From a bacterium (lineage in GTDB: Bacteria > Desulfobacterota > Binatia > HRBIN30 > CADEER01): a stretch of 64,000 nucleotides of DNA. The notes below the pieces were generated by a model. It was not told the origin of the DNA. It ran no database searches and worked only from the letters and a program-made list of their open reading frames with translations. The stretch is taken from NCBI GenBank assembly GCA_030430165.1, contig JAUIGL010000007.1, forward strand, positions 79,896 through 143,895, read 5' to 3'. Position 1 is the stretch's first letter, and each line of letters opens with the position of its first letter. Below are positions 55,881 to 64,000 of this stretch, in pieces. The position numbers and the translations under genes are program-made.

Positions 55881-57581
55881 ATGCACGATCTGATCATTCG
55901 AAATGGGACCTTGGTCGACGGAAGCGGCGCGGCGCCGCGCGAGGGAGACGTCGCGATCGACGCCGACCGCATCGCCGCGGTCGGCGAGGTGTCGGGGTCC
56001 GGACGCGAGGAGATCGACGCGCGCGGTCAGATCGTGACTCCGGGTTTCGTCGACGTGCACACCCACTACGACGGTCAGGTGACGTGGGATCCCTACTTGC
56101 AACCGTCGACCTACCACGGTGTCACGACCGTGGTGACGGGCAACTGCGGTGTCGGTTTCGCACCGTGCTCACCGCAGCGCCGCGACCGCTTGATCAGTCT
56201 GATGGAGGGGGTGGAGGACATCCCCGGCACGGCGCTGGTCGAAGGGATCCAGTGGCGCTGGGAGACGTTCCCGGAGTTCATGGATGCGATCGAGGCTTCG
56301 CCGCTGGCGATCGACGTCGGCGTGCAGGTGCCGCACGCCGCCGTTCGCGCCTATGTGATGGACGAGCGGGCGTCGCGTCTCGAGCCCGCCACGCCGGAAG
56401 ACACCGCGCGCATGGCGGCGCTGGTGCGCGAGGCGGTGGCGGCGGGAGCGCTCGGTTTCTCGACTTCTCGCACCTACAAGCACAAGGACAGCCGCGGCAA
56501 TCACACGCCGAGCTTCAAGGCCGAGCGCGACGAGCTGCACGGGATCGCGCGGGCAATGGGCGAGACCGGCAAGGGTGTACTGCAGCTGATCGCGGATTTC
56601 TTCGACTTCGATCCCGAGTTCGAGATGATCCGCGGCATGGTCGAGGTTTCCGGACGACCCCTGTCGATGACGATCGAGCAGGACGATCGCTATCCCGACA
56701 TCTGGCGCAAGGTCCTTGCCGGTATCGAAGACGCCGCCCGGCGCGGCTTGCCGATGCACGGCCAGGTGCCGGCGCGCGCGACTTCGGTCTTGATGGGGCT
56801 GGAGGCGACGCTGAATCCGTTCCTGTTTCACGCGACCTACCGCGAGATCGCGGCGTTGCCGTTCGCCGAGAAGGTCTCCGCTCTGCGCGACCCGGACTTC
56901 CGCTCGCGACTGGTCGGCGAAGCGGTCGAGATCGATCCCGAATCGTTGCCCGGTTTTCTCATGACCAGCTTCCACAAGATGTTCGAGCTGTCGGATCCGC
57001 CCGACTACGAGCCGGATCCGGCGAGCAGCGTGGCGGCTCGCGCCAGCGCGGCGGGGTGCAGTCCGTATGAGGTGATCGTCGACCTGTTGCTCGCCGACGA
57101 CGGCCACGGGCTGATCTACTTTCCGCTGATGAACTACCTCGACGGCGACCTGGAGATGGTGCGCGAGGTAATGACCCACGAGAACACCGCCTTCGGCCTC
57201 GGCGACGCCGGCGCGCACTGCGGCGTCCTCTGTGACGCCAGCTTCCCGACGACCTGGCTCGCCCACTGGGCGCGTGATCGCAGTCGCGGCGAGCGCCTAC
57301 CGCTCGAGTGGGTGGTGCGCAAGATGACCCGCGACAGCGCGGCGTTGGTCGGCATCGACGACCGCGGTTTGCTCGAGCCGGGGAAGAAGGCCGACGTGAA
57401 CGTCATCGACTTCGACCGCCTGCGCCTGCACCGGCCGGAGATGGTCCGCGACCTTCCCGCCGGAGGCCGTCGGTTCGTGCAGAAAGCCGACGGCTACACC
57501 GCCTCGATCGTCGCAGGGGAGGTCGCGTTCCGCGACGGCCAGCCGACCGGAGTCCTGCGCGGCCGCCTGGTGCGCAGCTGA
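55881..57581 (+). CDS. N-acyl-D-amino-acid deacylase-like amidohydrolase
   Basis: The 566-aa protein belongs to the amidohydrolase superfamily with a D-aminoacylase/dihydroorotase-like start: MHDLIIRNGTLVDGSG and VDVHTHYDGQVTWDP (HxH metal motif plus Asp). TGNCGVGFAPCSP contains the Cys/Asn segment typical of D-aminoacylases, and AFGLGDAGAHCGVLCDASFPT carries the C-terminal His and Asp ligands. Members remove N-acyl groups from D-amino acids or cleave related amides. The substrate is not assured. ATG 55881 is preceded by GAGGAG. Confidence 0.88.
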   Translation: MHDLIIRNGTLVDGSGAAPREGDVAIDADRIAAVGEVSGSGREEIDARGQIVTPGFVDVHTHYDGQVTWDPYLQPSTYHGVTTVVTGNCGVGFAPCSPQRRDRLISLMEGVEDIPGTALVEGIQWRWETFPEFMDAIEASPLAIDVGVQVPHAAVRAYVMDERASRLEPATPEDTARMAALVREAVAAGALGFSTSRTYKHKDSRGNHTPSFKAERDELHGIARAMGETGKGVLQLIADFFDFDPEFEMIRGMVEVSGRPLSMTIEQDDRYPDIWRKVLAGIEDAARRGLPMHGQVPARATSVLMGLEATLNPFLFHATYREIAALPFAEKVSALRDPDFRSRLVGEAVEIDPESLPGFLMTSFHKMFELSDPPDYEPDPASSVAARASAAGCSPYEVIVDLLLADDGHGLIYFPLMNYLDGDLEMVREVMTHENTAFGLGDAGAHCGVLCDASFPTTWLAHWARDRSRGERLPLEWVVRKMTRDSAALVGIDDRGLLEPGKKADVNVIDFDRLRLHRPEMVRDLPAGGRRFVQKADGYTASIVAGEVAFRDGQPTGVLRGRLVRS

Positions 57582-57675
57582 CCCGACGAATTCGCCAGCA
57601 TCCACCAAAGTCGGTATCGCCTTCGCCTTCGGTATTGGGCTGACCCCCCTTGTCGGACCCGGTCCCGCGGGCTAG

Positions 57676-57695
57676 TTGACTGGTCGGATAGTCAA
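57676..57695. promoter_or_regulatory. Operator-like palindrome overlapping the TetR gene start
   Basis: TTGACT (57676-57681) and AGTCAA (57690-57695) are perfect 6-bp arms with an 8-base spacer. The last A is the first base of the TetR ATG. A dimeric regulator bound here would block translation initiation or transcription, suggesting autoregulation of the TetR-P450-dehydrogenase operon. The assignment is inference from position and symmetry. Confidence 0.55.
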
Positions 57696-58375
57696 TGAGT
57701 GATTCTGCGGAAGCCGAAGGGCAGCTTCGCCCAGCCGAGATCAACGGGCGCCAGAGGGCGCGTGAGGAGGCGCGCTCGCGGATTCTCGAAGCGGCGCGCA
57801 GCGCCTTCGCCGAGAAGGGCTTCGCCGCCACCTCGGTGGTCGGCATTGCCGAGCGCGCCGGCTGCACCAAGGGGTTGGTGCACCACTACTTCGGCAGCAA
57901 GCGCGAGCTGTGGATCGAAGTCATCGAAGACTTCGCCCGCGAGGGGATCGAGCGCGAGGCGACGGCGGGCGAGGCGGGCGACGACCTCGAGGCGATTCTC
58001 ACCCGCATGCGCGGCAGCTTCCGCTACTTCCAACGAACCGGCGACTACCTGCGGATTGCGCGCTGGGCCGAGCTCGAAGCGGGTGACGGCTTGCCCGAGT
58101 CGATGCAGAAGCTGATGCACCGCCACACCGACCAGCTGCGCCGCGCCCAGGGGCAGGGCGAGCTGCGCGGCGATCTCGACCCGCTGCACGTGCACGCGAT
58201 GACCTATCTCATGATGACCGGCTGGTTTCAGACCAAGCGGTTCTTCTGCCCGGCCTGGGGCCGGGACGCCGAAGCGGCGTCGGTCGACGACCGCTACCTC
58301 GAGGACATGATCGAGTTCGTCCGTGCCGGGGTCGAGGCGGTCGCCGAGAAGAAACGCCGGGAGGGGCGCGGATGA
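57695..58375 (+). CDS. TetR-family transcriptional regulator
   Basis: This 226-aa regulator has an N-terminal HTH (ILEAARSAFAEKGFAATSVVGIAERAGCTKGLVHHYFGSKRELW, about residues 30-73) of the TetR type and a C-terminal ligand-binding domain without recognisable sub-family. Its stop overlaps the P450 start (ATGA), so it controls or senses substrates of the P450/ACAD operon. The operator-like palindrome at 57676-57695 overlaps its ATG. Confidence 0.93.
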   Translation: MSDSAEAEGQLRPAEINGRQRAREEARSRILEAARSAFAEKGFAATSVVGIAERAGCTKGLVHHYFGSKRELWIEVIEDFAREGIEREATAGEAGDDLEAILTRMRGSFRYFQRTGDYLRIARWAELEAGDGLPESMQKLMHRHTDQLRRAQGQGELRGDLDPLHVHAMTYLMMTGWFQTKRFFCPAWGRDAEAASVDDRYLEDMIEFVRAGVEAVAEKKRREGRG

Positions 58376-59616
58376 GTGCAAATCCGTCGTTGGACGATCT
58401 CGACATCATCACCGCGCAGCGCTACGGCGAGCTCGGCTACCCGCACGAAGAATGGACTCGGTTGCGACGCGAGTCGCCGGTGCATCGATTCCAGCCGGAA
58501 GGGTACAAGCCGTTCTGGGCGGTCACCAAGCACGCCGACATCATCGAGGTTTCCAAGCAGCCCGAGGTGTTCAAGAGCGAGGGACGCTTCATTCTCTTTC
58601 CCGAGATGGACGGCGCCCCGGGGCAGAGCCTCGAGGAGAATCCGCCGCTCAAGATGCTGGTCAACATGGACCCGCCCGAGCACCGCGACTACCGCGCGCT
58701 GATCAGCCACTGGTTCACGCCGCGCGCGATCCGCAGGCTCGAGGAGCGGCTGGCCGACATCACCAACGAGATCTTCGACGAGCTCGCCGGTCGCGGCGAG
58801 GTCGACTTCGTCAACGAAATCGCGGTGCGCCAGCCGTTGCGCATGATCACCGAAATGCTCGGCATCCCGCGCGACAAGGAAGGCTTCGTTCTCAAGGTCA
58901 CCAACGAGAACTTCGGCATCGAGGATCCCGAGTTCCAGCGCGAGGGCGACACCCGCGAAGACCGCCTCGGCTTTCTCACCGAGGCGTTTACTTTCGTCAC
59001 CGAGCTCATGGAGGAGCGCCGCCGCGATCCACGCGAGGACCTGACGACGGTGTTCGCCCAAGCAACCTTGAACGGCGAGGCGCCGCCCGTATTCGAGCTG
59101 TTGTCGAACTACTTCCTGGTCATGGTCGCCGGGCACGACACCACCCGCAACGCGATCTCGGGCGGCTTGCTCGCGCTGCTCGAGAATCCGGCGGAGCTGG
59201 CGAAGCTCCGCGCCGATCCTAGTCTGTCGGAGATCGGCGCCGAGGAGATCGTGCGTTGGTCGACGCCGGTGAATCACTTCAGCCGCACCGCCACCCGCGA
59301 TTACGTCCTGCGCGGGCAGAACATCTCGGCGGGCGATTCGGTGGCGCTGTTCTACGCCTCCGCCAATCGCGACGAGGAGATTTTCGAGGATCCGTTTACC
59401 TTTCGCATCGACCGCGATCCCAATCCCCACCTGGGCTTCGGAGTCGGTGAGCATTTTTGCCTGGGCGCGCATCTCGCCCGTCTCGATCTCAAGGTCTTCT
59501 TCCGGGTCTTCGCGGAACGCGTGAAGTCGATGGAAATCTGCGGCCCGGTCGAGCGGTTGCACGCCAGTTTCGTGCCGGGAGCAAAGCGCATCCCGGTGCG
59601 CTACGAAATCGAATAG
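58372..59616 (+). CDS. Cytochrome P450
   Basis: The 414-aa soluble bacterial P450 has the I-helix AGHDTT (253-258) and the haem-binding FGVGEHFCLGAHLAR with thiolate C363. EIVRWSTPVNHFSRTATRD is the ExxR-containing segment and its following strand. The pattern resembles the CYP125/CYP142-type steroid side-chain hydroxylases more than antibiotic P450s, by the RTATRD and following sequence, but the substrate is inference. It is translationally coupled to TetR and precedes two acyl-CoA dehydrogenase subunits by 23 bp. Confidence 0.92.
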   Translation: MSANPSLDDLDIITAQRYGELGYPHEEWTRLRRESPVHRFQPEGYKPFWAVTKHADIIEVSKQPEVFKSEGRFILFPEMDGAPGQSLEENPPLKMLVNMDPPEHRDYRALISHWFTPRAIRRLEERLADITNEIFDELAGRGEVDFVNEIAVRQPLRMITEMLGIPRDKEGFVLKVTNENFGIEDPEFQREGDTREDRLGFLTEAFTFVTELMEERRRDPREDLTTVFAQATLNGEAPPVFELLSNYFLVMVAGHDTTRNAISGGLLALLENPAELAKLRADPSLSEIGAEEIVRWSTPVNHFSRTATRDYVLRGQNISAGDSVALFYASANRDEEIFEDPFTFRIDRDPNPHLGFGVGEHFCLGAHLARLDLKVFFRVFAERVKSMEICGPVERLHASFVPGAKRIPVRYEIE

Positions 59617-59639
59617 ACGACAGTCGAAGGAGAGAGCGA

Positions 59640-60863
59640 ATGGCGCATGTGGAAATGACCGAAGAAGAGCTGCGGCAGCGTGTCCGCGCTTTGCTCGAGG
59701 AAGCGCACCCGGACAAAGTCGACCAGTTCACCTTCCGCGGGAAACAGTTCGACCACGGCTTGGCCATGGTTCACTTTCCCGAGGGCCTCGGTGGCCTCGG
59801 GCTCAACCCGAAGATGCAGGCGATCGTCAACGACGAGATCCGCAAGCACGCGAAGACGTTCTACGAGGACCTCAACGTCAACCCGATCGGAATCGGCATG
59901 GGCGCTCCGGTGGTACTGACGCACGGCACCGAGGAGATGAAGAATACGCTGATCAAGCGCATCTTCACCGGTGAGGACATCTGGTGCCAGCTGTTCAGCG
60001 AGCCGGGCGCCGGCTCGGACGTCGCCGGGCTGTCGAGTCGCGCGGTGCGCGACGGCGACGACTGGGTGGTCAACGGGCAGAAGGTCTGGACGACGCTGGC
60101 GCACATCTCCAAGTGGGGCATGCTGGTCTCGCGTACCAACCCCGACGTCCCCAAGCACAAGGGGATGTCCTACTTCCTCCTCGACATGGAAGCGCCGGGT
60201 GTCGACGTCCAGCCGCTCTACCAGATCACCGGCGAGGCCGAGTTCAACGAGGTGTTCCTCAACGACGTCCGCATCCCCAACGAGCGCATGCTCGGCGAGG
60301 AAGGCGACGGTTGGAAGGTCGCGATCACGACGCTGATGAACGAGCGCAGCGCCCTCGGCGGCGGCTCGGGTCGCAAGGGTGGCGGCCCGGTCGGCATCCT
60401 GATGAATCTCTGGAAGAACCACCAGGCGGCCGGGCGCTCGGCAGCGGCGAAGGCGGTGCTGCGCGACGAGATCACCCAGCTCTACATCAAGTCGGAGCTT
60501 CTGCGGCTGACCAGCCAGCGCGCCCGCGCCGCGGCGAAGCAGGGCAACCCCGGCCCGGAGGGGTCGGTCGGCAAGCTGGCGCAGTCCGAGCTCTACAAGA
60601 AGGTCTGGGAGTGCGGCCAGGAAGTCATCGGCGCCGATTCGCTGGTCTTCGAGGCCGGCTACGAGCTGCGCCGCCCGGCGATGGAAGAGAAGCAGGACTC
60701 GCTGGCGTACGCGAAGTACCAGTTCCTGCGCTCGCGGGCGAATTCGATCGAGGGCGGAACCTCGGAGATCATGCGCAACATCCTCGGCGAGCGCGTCCTC
60801 GGCCTGCCGGGTGAGCCGCGTGTCGACAAGGACATCGCCTGGAAGGACGTGCCGCGCGGCTGA
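59640..60863 (+). CDS. Acyl-CoA dehydrogenase (large subunit of a heteromeric pair)
   Basis: From ATG 59640 (AGGAGAG ribosome site) this has 407 aa. It carries CQLFSEPGAGSDVAGLSSRAV (FAD/substrate binding), VVNGQKVWTTLAHISKW and SIEGGTSEIMRNILGERVLGLP (C-terminal FAD segment). Its close partner follows after 32 bp. Paired ACAD genes of unequal type are the mark of alpha2beta2 heterotetrameric enzymes acting on steroid or branched side-chain CoA esters. The upstream P450 fits a hydroxylation-to-acid-then-dehydrogenation route. Confidence 0.88.
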   Translation: MAHVEMTEEELRQRVRALLEEAHPDKVDQFTFRGKQFDHGLAMVHFPEGLGGLGLNPKMQAIVNDEIRKHAKTFYEDLNVNPIGIGMGAPVVLTHGTEEMKNTLIKRIFTGEDIWCQLFSEPGAGSDVAGLSSRAVRDGDDWVVNGQKVWTTLAHISKWGMLVSRTNPDVPKHKGMSYFLLDMEAPGVDVQPLYQITGEAEFNEVFLNDVRIPNERMLGEEGDGWKVAITTLMNERSALGGGSGRKGGGPVGILMNLWKNHQAAGRSAAAKAVLRDEITQLYIKSELLRLTSQRARAAAKQGNPGPEGSVGKLAQSELYKKVWECGQEVIGADSLVFEAGYELRRPAMEEKQDSLAYAKYQFLRSRANSIEGGTSEIMRNILGERVLGLPGEPRVDKDIAWKDVPRG

Positions 60864-60895
60864 GCCGGGCGGCGGACGGAAAAGGAATCGCAACC

Positions 60896-62011
60896 ATGGA
60901 TTTTGCTTTTACGGAAGAACACGAAGAGCTGCGCCAGACGGTGCGGCGGTTTCTCGCCGACAAGTCCGACGAGGCGGCGGTGCGCGCCCTGATGACCACC
61001 GACCGCGGCTACTCCGACGAGGTGTGGACGCAGATGGCGGAGCAGATGGCGCTGCAGGGGATGATCGTTCCCGAGCAGTACGGCGGCAACGGTTTCGGGC
61101 AGGTGGAGGTCGCGATCGTCATGGAGGAGATGGGGCGCTCGCTGCTCTGCGCTCCGTATCTGTCGACGGCGGTGTTTGCGGTCAACGCGCTGGTCGAGGC
61201 CGGCTCGGAAGATGCCCGGGCGGACATCCTGCCGAAGATCGCGGCGGGCCAGAGCGTCGCGACGGTCGCCATCACCGAGGCCAACGGAGTGTGGGACGTC
61301 GACGCGATCGAGACCAAGGCGGAGCAGGACGGCGACGCGTGGCGTCTCACCGGCACCAAGGCGTTCGTTCTCGACGGTCACGTCGCCGACGTGATCCTGG
61401 TCGCAGCGCGCACCTCGGACGGAGTCGGACTATTCCGCGTCGAAGGCGGAGCCGACAACCTGACGCGGACCTTGTCTCCGACCCTCGACCTGACGCGCAA
61501 GCTGGCGACGCTGGAGCTGAAGGGCACGCACGCGACCCGCGCCGACGGCGGCGGCGACCAGAGCGCGGCGCTGCGCAAGGCGGTCGACCTGACGGTCGTC
61601 GCGATCACCGCCGAACAGGTCGGCGGCGCGCAGATGTGCCTCGACATGTCGACCGACTTCGCCAAGACGCGCCTGCAGTTCGGCCGGCCGATCGGCTCGT
61701 TCCAGGCGATCAAGCACCGCTGCGCCGACATGCTGGTCGAGGTCGAGTTCGCTCGTTCGGCCGCCTACCACGCCGCCTTCCGCGCCGCCGAGGACGACCC
61801 CGAGACCGCGCTGGCGGTGAGCATGGCCAAGTCGTACTGCTCCGAGGCCTACTTCCACGTCGCCGCCGAGACCATCCAGGTGCATGGCGGCATGGGCTTC
61901 ACCTGGGAGCACCCGGCGCACCTCTACTTCAAGCGCGCCAAGAGCACTTCGGCGCTGTTCGGAGATCCGGTCGAGCACCGCGAACGCGTAGCCGACCAGC
62001 TCGCCATCTGA
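60896..62011 (+). CDS. Acyl-CoA dehydrogenase (small partner subunit)
   Basis: The 371-aa ACAD begins MDFAFTEEHEELRQTVRRFL and contains VPEQYGGNGFGQVEVAIVMEEMGRS, TEANGVWDVDAIE (a weak form of the usual TEPxxGSD), DFAKTRLQFGRPIGSFQAIKHRCADM and QVHGGMGFTWEHPAHLYFKRA. The degenerate TEP motif suggests a partner with altered FAD or substrate-binding role. It ends the operon, 5 bp before a strong terminator. Confidence 0.88.
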   Translation: MDFAFTEEHEELRQTVRRFLADKSDEAAVRALMTTDRGYSDEVWTQMAEQMALQGMIVPEQYGGNGFGQVEVAIVMEEMGRSLLCAPYLSTAVFAVNALVEAGSEDARADILPKIAAGQSVATVAITEANGVWDVDAIETKAEQDGDAWRLTGTKAFVLDGHVADVILVAARTSDGVGLFRVEGGADNLTRTLSPTLDLTRKLATLELKGTHATRADGGGDQSAALRKAVDLTVVAITAEQVGGAQMCLDMSTDFAKTRLQFGRPIGSFQAIKHRCADMLVEVEFARSAAYHAAFRAAEDDPETALAVSMAKSYCSEAYFHVAAETIQVHGGMGFTWEHPAHLYFKRAKSTSALFGDPVEHRERVADQLAI

Positions 62012-62016
62012 GCTAG

Positions 62017-62050
62017 AAGGGCCCGCGGTTATCAACCGCGGGCCCTTTTT
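62017..62050 (+). terminator. Rho-independent terminator after the P450/ACAD operon
   Basis: GGGCCCGCGGTT-ATC-AACCGCGGGCCC is a perfect 12-bp stem (14 with flanking AA/TT) with a triloop, followed by TTTTT. It begins 5 bp after the final stop. It separates the plus-strand operon from the convergent symporter gene. Confidence 0.95.
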
Positions 62051-62094
62051 ACCTCGAAGAGAAATTGAACACGGATGAACACGGATCGAGGTGA

Positions 62095-63786
62095 TCAGCC
62101 GCGGCTCTCTCCGATCACGCGCTCGAGCGGCCAGGCGACGGCGACGACGATGGCGCTGCCGATGACGTTGAACCAGAGGAAGCCGAGGTCGGTCGCGAAG
62201 AACGACCAGACGACCACCGACTGCGCGACCACGGCGGCGATAAGGACCGGGGTCGCGCTCACTTTCTTCAGGAAGAACGCTACCAGGAAGATTCCCAGCA
62301 CGGTGCCGTAGAAGATCGAGCCGAGGATGTTGACGGCTTCGATCAGGTTGTCGAAGAGCGAGGCGAAGCTGGCGAAGGCGATTGCCACCGCGCCCCACAG
62401 CACGGTGAACAGCTTCGAGGCGACGAGGTCGGCGCTCGGCGACGCGGTGGCGAAGGGCAACCGCTTGTAGAGGTCGACGGTGGTCGTCGCTCCCAGGGCT
62501 GCGAGCTCGCTGGCGGTCGAGCTCATCGCCGCGCAGAGGATGACGGCGATCAGCAGGCCGACGATGCCGCTCGGCACGAACTGCAACACGAAGGTCAGGA
62601 ACACGTAGTCGGCGTCGCGGGTCTCGGCATCGGGGATCGCGCGCGCCACCAGGTCCTTGGCCTCGGCGCGGAGTTGGGCTGCGTCTTCGGCGGCGCCGCG
62701 CAACTGGTCGCGCGCCGGCGCGGCTTCACTCGTCTCGAGGGCGGCGACATAGGCGCGGGCGGCGTTCGACTGCCGTTCGTGCGCGTTGCGATAGCGGCCG
62801 CGCAGCTCGTCGAGCTCGGCGGCGTGCGCGGTTTGCTCGACCCGCGCCAAGGCGGGCTGGTTGAAGAAGATCGGCGGCGGCGTGAACAGATAGAACACGT
62901 AGACGAGAACGCCGATCAGCAGGATGAGGAACTGCATCGGGATCTTGAACATCCCGTTGAACAGCAAGCCGAGGCGGCTCTCGGTGACCGAGCGGCCCGA
63001 GAGGTAGCGCTGCACCTGGGACTGGTCGGTGCCGAAGTAGGACAGGGCGAGGAAGAATCCGCCGGTGATGCCCGACCAGAAGGTGTAGCGGCTGTCCGGA
63101 TCGAGCTCGAACGACACAACGTTCATGCGGTCGAGGGCGCCCGCAACACGCAGCGCCGACGCCAGCGAGACGTCGTCGGGCAGGCGCAGGACGACGATGA
63201 TGGCGGCGATCACCATTCCCGACATCATGACGATCATCTGTCCCTTCTGGGTCTGGCTCACCGCTCTGGTGCCGCCGGAGACGGTGTAGGCGATGACGAC
63301 CAGGCCGATTCCCAGAATCGTCGCGTTGAGCTGCCAGCCGAGGATCGCGCTGAGGATGATCGCCGGCGCATAGATGGTGATCCCGGCGGCCAGTCCGCGC
63401 TGCACCAGGAAGAGAATCGCACCGAGCGTGCGCACCCGCCCGTCGAAGCGGTGCTCGAGGTACTCGTAGGCGGTGTAGACCTTCAGCCGGTAGTAGATCG
63501 GCACGAAGACCGCGCTGATGACGATCATCGCCAGCGGCAGGCCGAAGTAGAATTGGACGAAACGCATCCCGTCCTCGAAAGCCTGCCCCGGCGTCGACAG
63601 GAAGGTGATGGCGCTCGCCTGAGTCGCCATGATGCTGAGTCCGATGGTCGGCCAGCGCAGGCTGTTGCCGCCGCGAAAGTAGCCCTCCATGTCGGAGACG
63701 TCGCGCGTCTTCCACGCGCCGTAGCCGACGATGAAGGAGATCGTGCCGACCAGGACGAACCAGTCGAGCCCGCTCACGTCGCCCAC
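62095..63786 (-). CDS. Sodium:solute symporter (SSS family) with charged coiled-coil loop
   Basis: The 563-aa multi-helix protein belongs to the SSS family. GLSIMATQASAITFLSTPGQAF and SGGTRAVSQTQKGQMIVMMSGM are typical sodium-symporter signatures. Between two membrane helices an insert of about 85 mostly charged residues (LARVEQTAHAAELDELRGRYRN... to AIPDAETRDADY) forms a predicted coiled coil. Such an insert is unusual and could mediate partner or oligomer contacts. The start is GTG 63786, inside the end of the small upstream gene (12-bp overlap). The transported substrate is unknown. Confidence 0.88.
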   Translation of the reverse strand: MGDVSGLDWFVLVGTISFIVGYGAWKTRDVSDMEGYFRGGNSLRWPTIGLSIMATQASAITFLSTPGQAFEDGMRFVQFYFGLPLAMIVISAVFVPIYYRLKVYTAYEYLEHRFDGRVRTLGAILFLVQRGLAAGITIYAPAIILSAILGWQLNATILGIGLVVIAYTVSGGTRAVSQTQKGQMIVMMSGMVIAAIIVVLRLPDDVSLASALRVAGALDRMNVVSFELDPDSRYTFWSGITGGFFLALSYFGTDQSQVQRYLSGRSVTESRLGLLFNGMFKIPMQFLILLIGVLVYVFYLFTPPPIFFNQPALARVEQTAHAAELDELRGRYRNAHERQSNAARAYVAALETSEAAPARDQLRGAAEDAAQLRAEAKDLVARAIPDAETRDADYVFLTFVLQFVPSGIVGLLIAVILCAAMSSTASELAALGATTTVDLYKRLPFATASPSADLVASKLFTVLWGAVAIAFASFASLFDNLIEAVNILGSIFYGTVLGIFLVAFFLKKVSATPVLIAAVVAQSVVVWSFFATDLGFLWFNVIGSAIVVAVAWPLERVIGESRG

Positions 63787-63917
63787 CTGGTGAGCGCGTA
63801 GAAGAGGAGAACGATCAGCGCCAGCTCGCCGACCAGCAGCAAATACAGATTGCGCCAGCTCTGCAGCAACGGTGGCGGCGCCTCGGGATCGTCGTGGCGA
63901 TCGTCGGCCTCAGCCAT
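63774..63917 (-). CDS. Small single-helix partner of the symporter (47 aa)
   Basis: An ATG at 63917 starts a 47-codon frame: MAEADDRHDDPEAPPPLLQS, then a hydrophobic helix WRNLYLLLVGELALIVLLF, then YALTRWAT and stop. It overlaps the symporter start by 13 bp and the preceding gene end by 8 bp. Small single- or double-helix proteins beside SSS transporters (DUF485-, YhdT- and DUF4212-type) are common. Sequence identity with any one group is not certain, but the layout is strong. Confidence 0.75.
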   Translation of the reverse strand: MAEADDRHDDPEAPPPLLQSWRNLYLLLVGELALIVLLFYALTRWAT

Positions 63918-64000
63918 CGCCGTCTCGCGCCAGCAGATTGGCGAGCAGGCGGTAGCCGCCGGGGACGCCGGCCGGCAGCTGGCGGAAGAAGGACAACCCG
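63910..64000 (-). CDS. C-terminal end of an unknown protein (truncated by the window)
   Basis: The last 29 codons read GLSFFRQLPAGVPGGYRLLANLLARDGDG and stop, with the stop TGA overlapping the start of the 47-aa symporter partner. The sequence looks protein-like and the three genes share overlaps, so they form one operon. The family cannot be told from so little. Confidence 0.55.
   Translation of the reverse strand, partial: GLSFFRQLPAGVPGGYRLLANLLARDGDG

Noticed and set aside
57676..62011. Biosynthetic gene cluster around the P450
   Set aside because: No synthase or tailoring set is present. The neighbours are TetR and acyl-CoA dehydrogenases, which points to catabolism.

Overview
The window is a GC-rich, densely coded chromosome segment from a Gram-negative bacterium. 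It carries secreted lipoproteins, di-haem cytochrome c lipoproteins, an Rhs/YD-repeat protein, and many fatty-acyl-CoA enzymes. The mix of acyl-CoA dehydrogenases, enoyl-CoA hydratases, SDRs, a P450 and several families of dispersed palindromic repeats suggests an uncultured Deltaproteobacteria-grade lineage (for example Binatota or Myxococcota relatives). That placement is inference; no rRNA or marker set is present.

Layout. 1-1806: a minus-strand pair, a SWIM zinc-finger protein followed directly by an unknown protein cut by the window edge. 2556-26366: two giant plus-strand secreted proteins. The first (4220 aa) is an Rhs/YD-repeat protein with a long Thr-Pro linker and a C-terminal domain bearing the zinc-ligand pattern of a nucleic-acid deaminase toxin. 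A small gene placed like an immunity gene follows it. The second (about 3557 aa) is built from CnaB-like repeats, Ig-like domains and a beta-helix. 26367-28430: an accessory patch with a Phd/VapC toxin-antitoxin pair, decayed repeats and a GxxExxY-protein gene bracketed by 45-bp inverted repeats. 28430-29779: a sulfatase-fold protein. 30024-36011: a minus-strand run (trmB, two SDRs, malic enzyme, thiolase, 3-hydroxyacyl-CoA dehydrogenase). 36366-49877: MeaA-type acyl-CoA mutase, enoyl-CoA hydratases, SDR, DUF1214-like protein, sulfotransferase, SnoaL-like protein, CitE-like lyase, a methylsuccinyl-CoA-dehydrogenase-like enzyme, a TPR lipoprotein and an acyl-CoA synthetase. 49930-50222: a 24-bp-period array of triloop hairpins. 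50252-55295: aldehyde:ferredoxin-oxidoreductase-like enzyme with a MoaD-like protein, a di-haem lipoprotein, DUF423 and a metallo-beta-lactamase-fold enzyme. 55881-62011: amidohydrolase, then a TetR-P450-acyl-CoA dehydrogenase-acyl-CoA dehydrogenase operon closed by a strong terminator. 62095-64000: a sodium/solute symporter with a 47-aa single-helix partner and the end of another gene.

How the genes fit. The metabolic part is dominated by acyl-CoA chemistry: activation (AMP ligase), oxidation (acyl-CoA dehydrogenases), hydration, hydroxyacyl oxidation and thiolysis. MeaA, the Mcd-like dehydrogenase and the CitE/Mcl-like lyase are three enzyme types of the ethylmalonyl-CoA acetyl-CoA assimilation pathway. 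The crotonyl-CoA carboxylase/reductase that would prove the pathway is not in the window. The P450 plus paired acyl-CoA dehydrogenases resemble steroid or terpenoid side-chain catabolism.

The parts most worth a second look are the candidate deaminase toxin/immunity pair, the GxxExxY cassette with terminal inverted repeats and its solo repeat relatives, the CTAG-ended MITE that supplies a stop codon, and the hairpin array at 49.9-50.2 kb.
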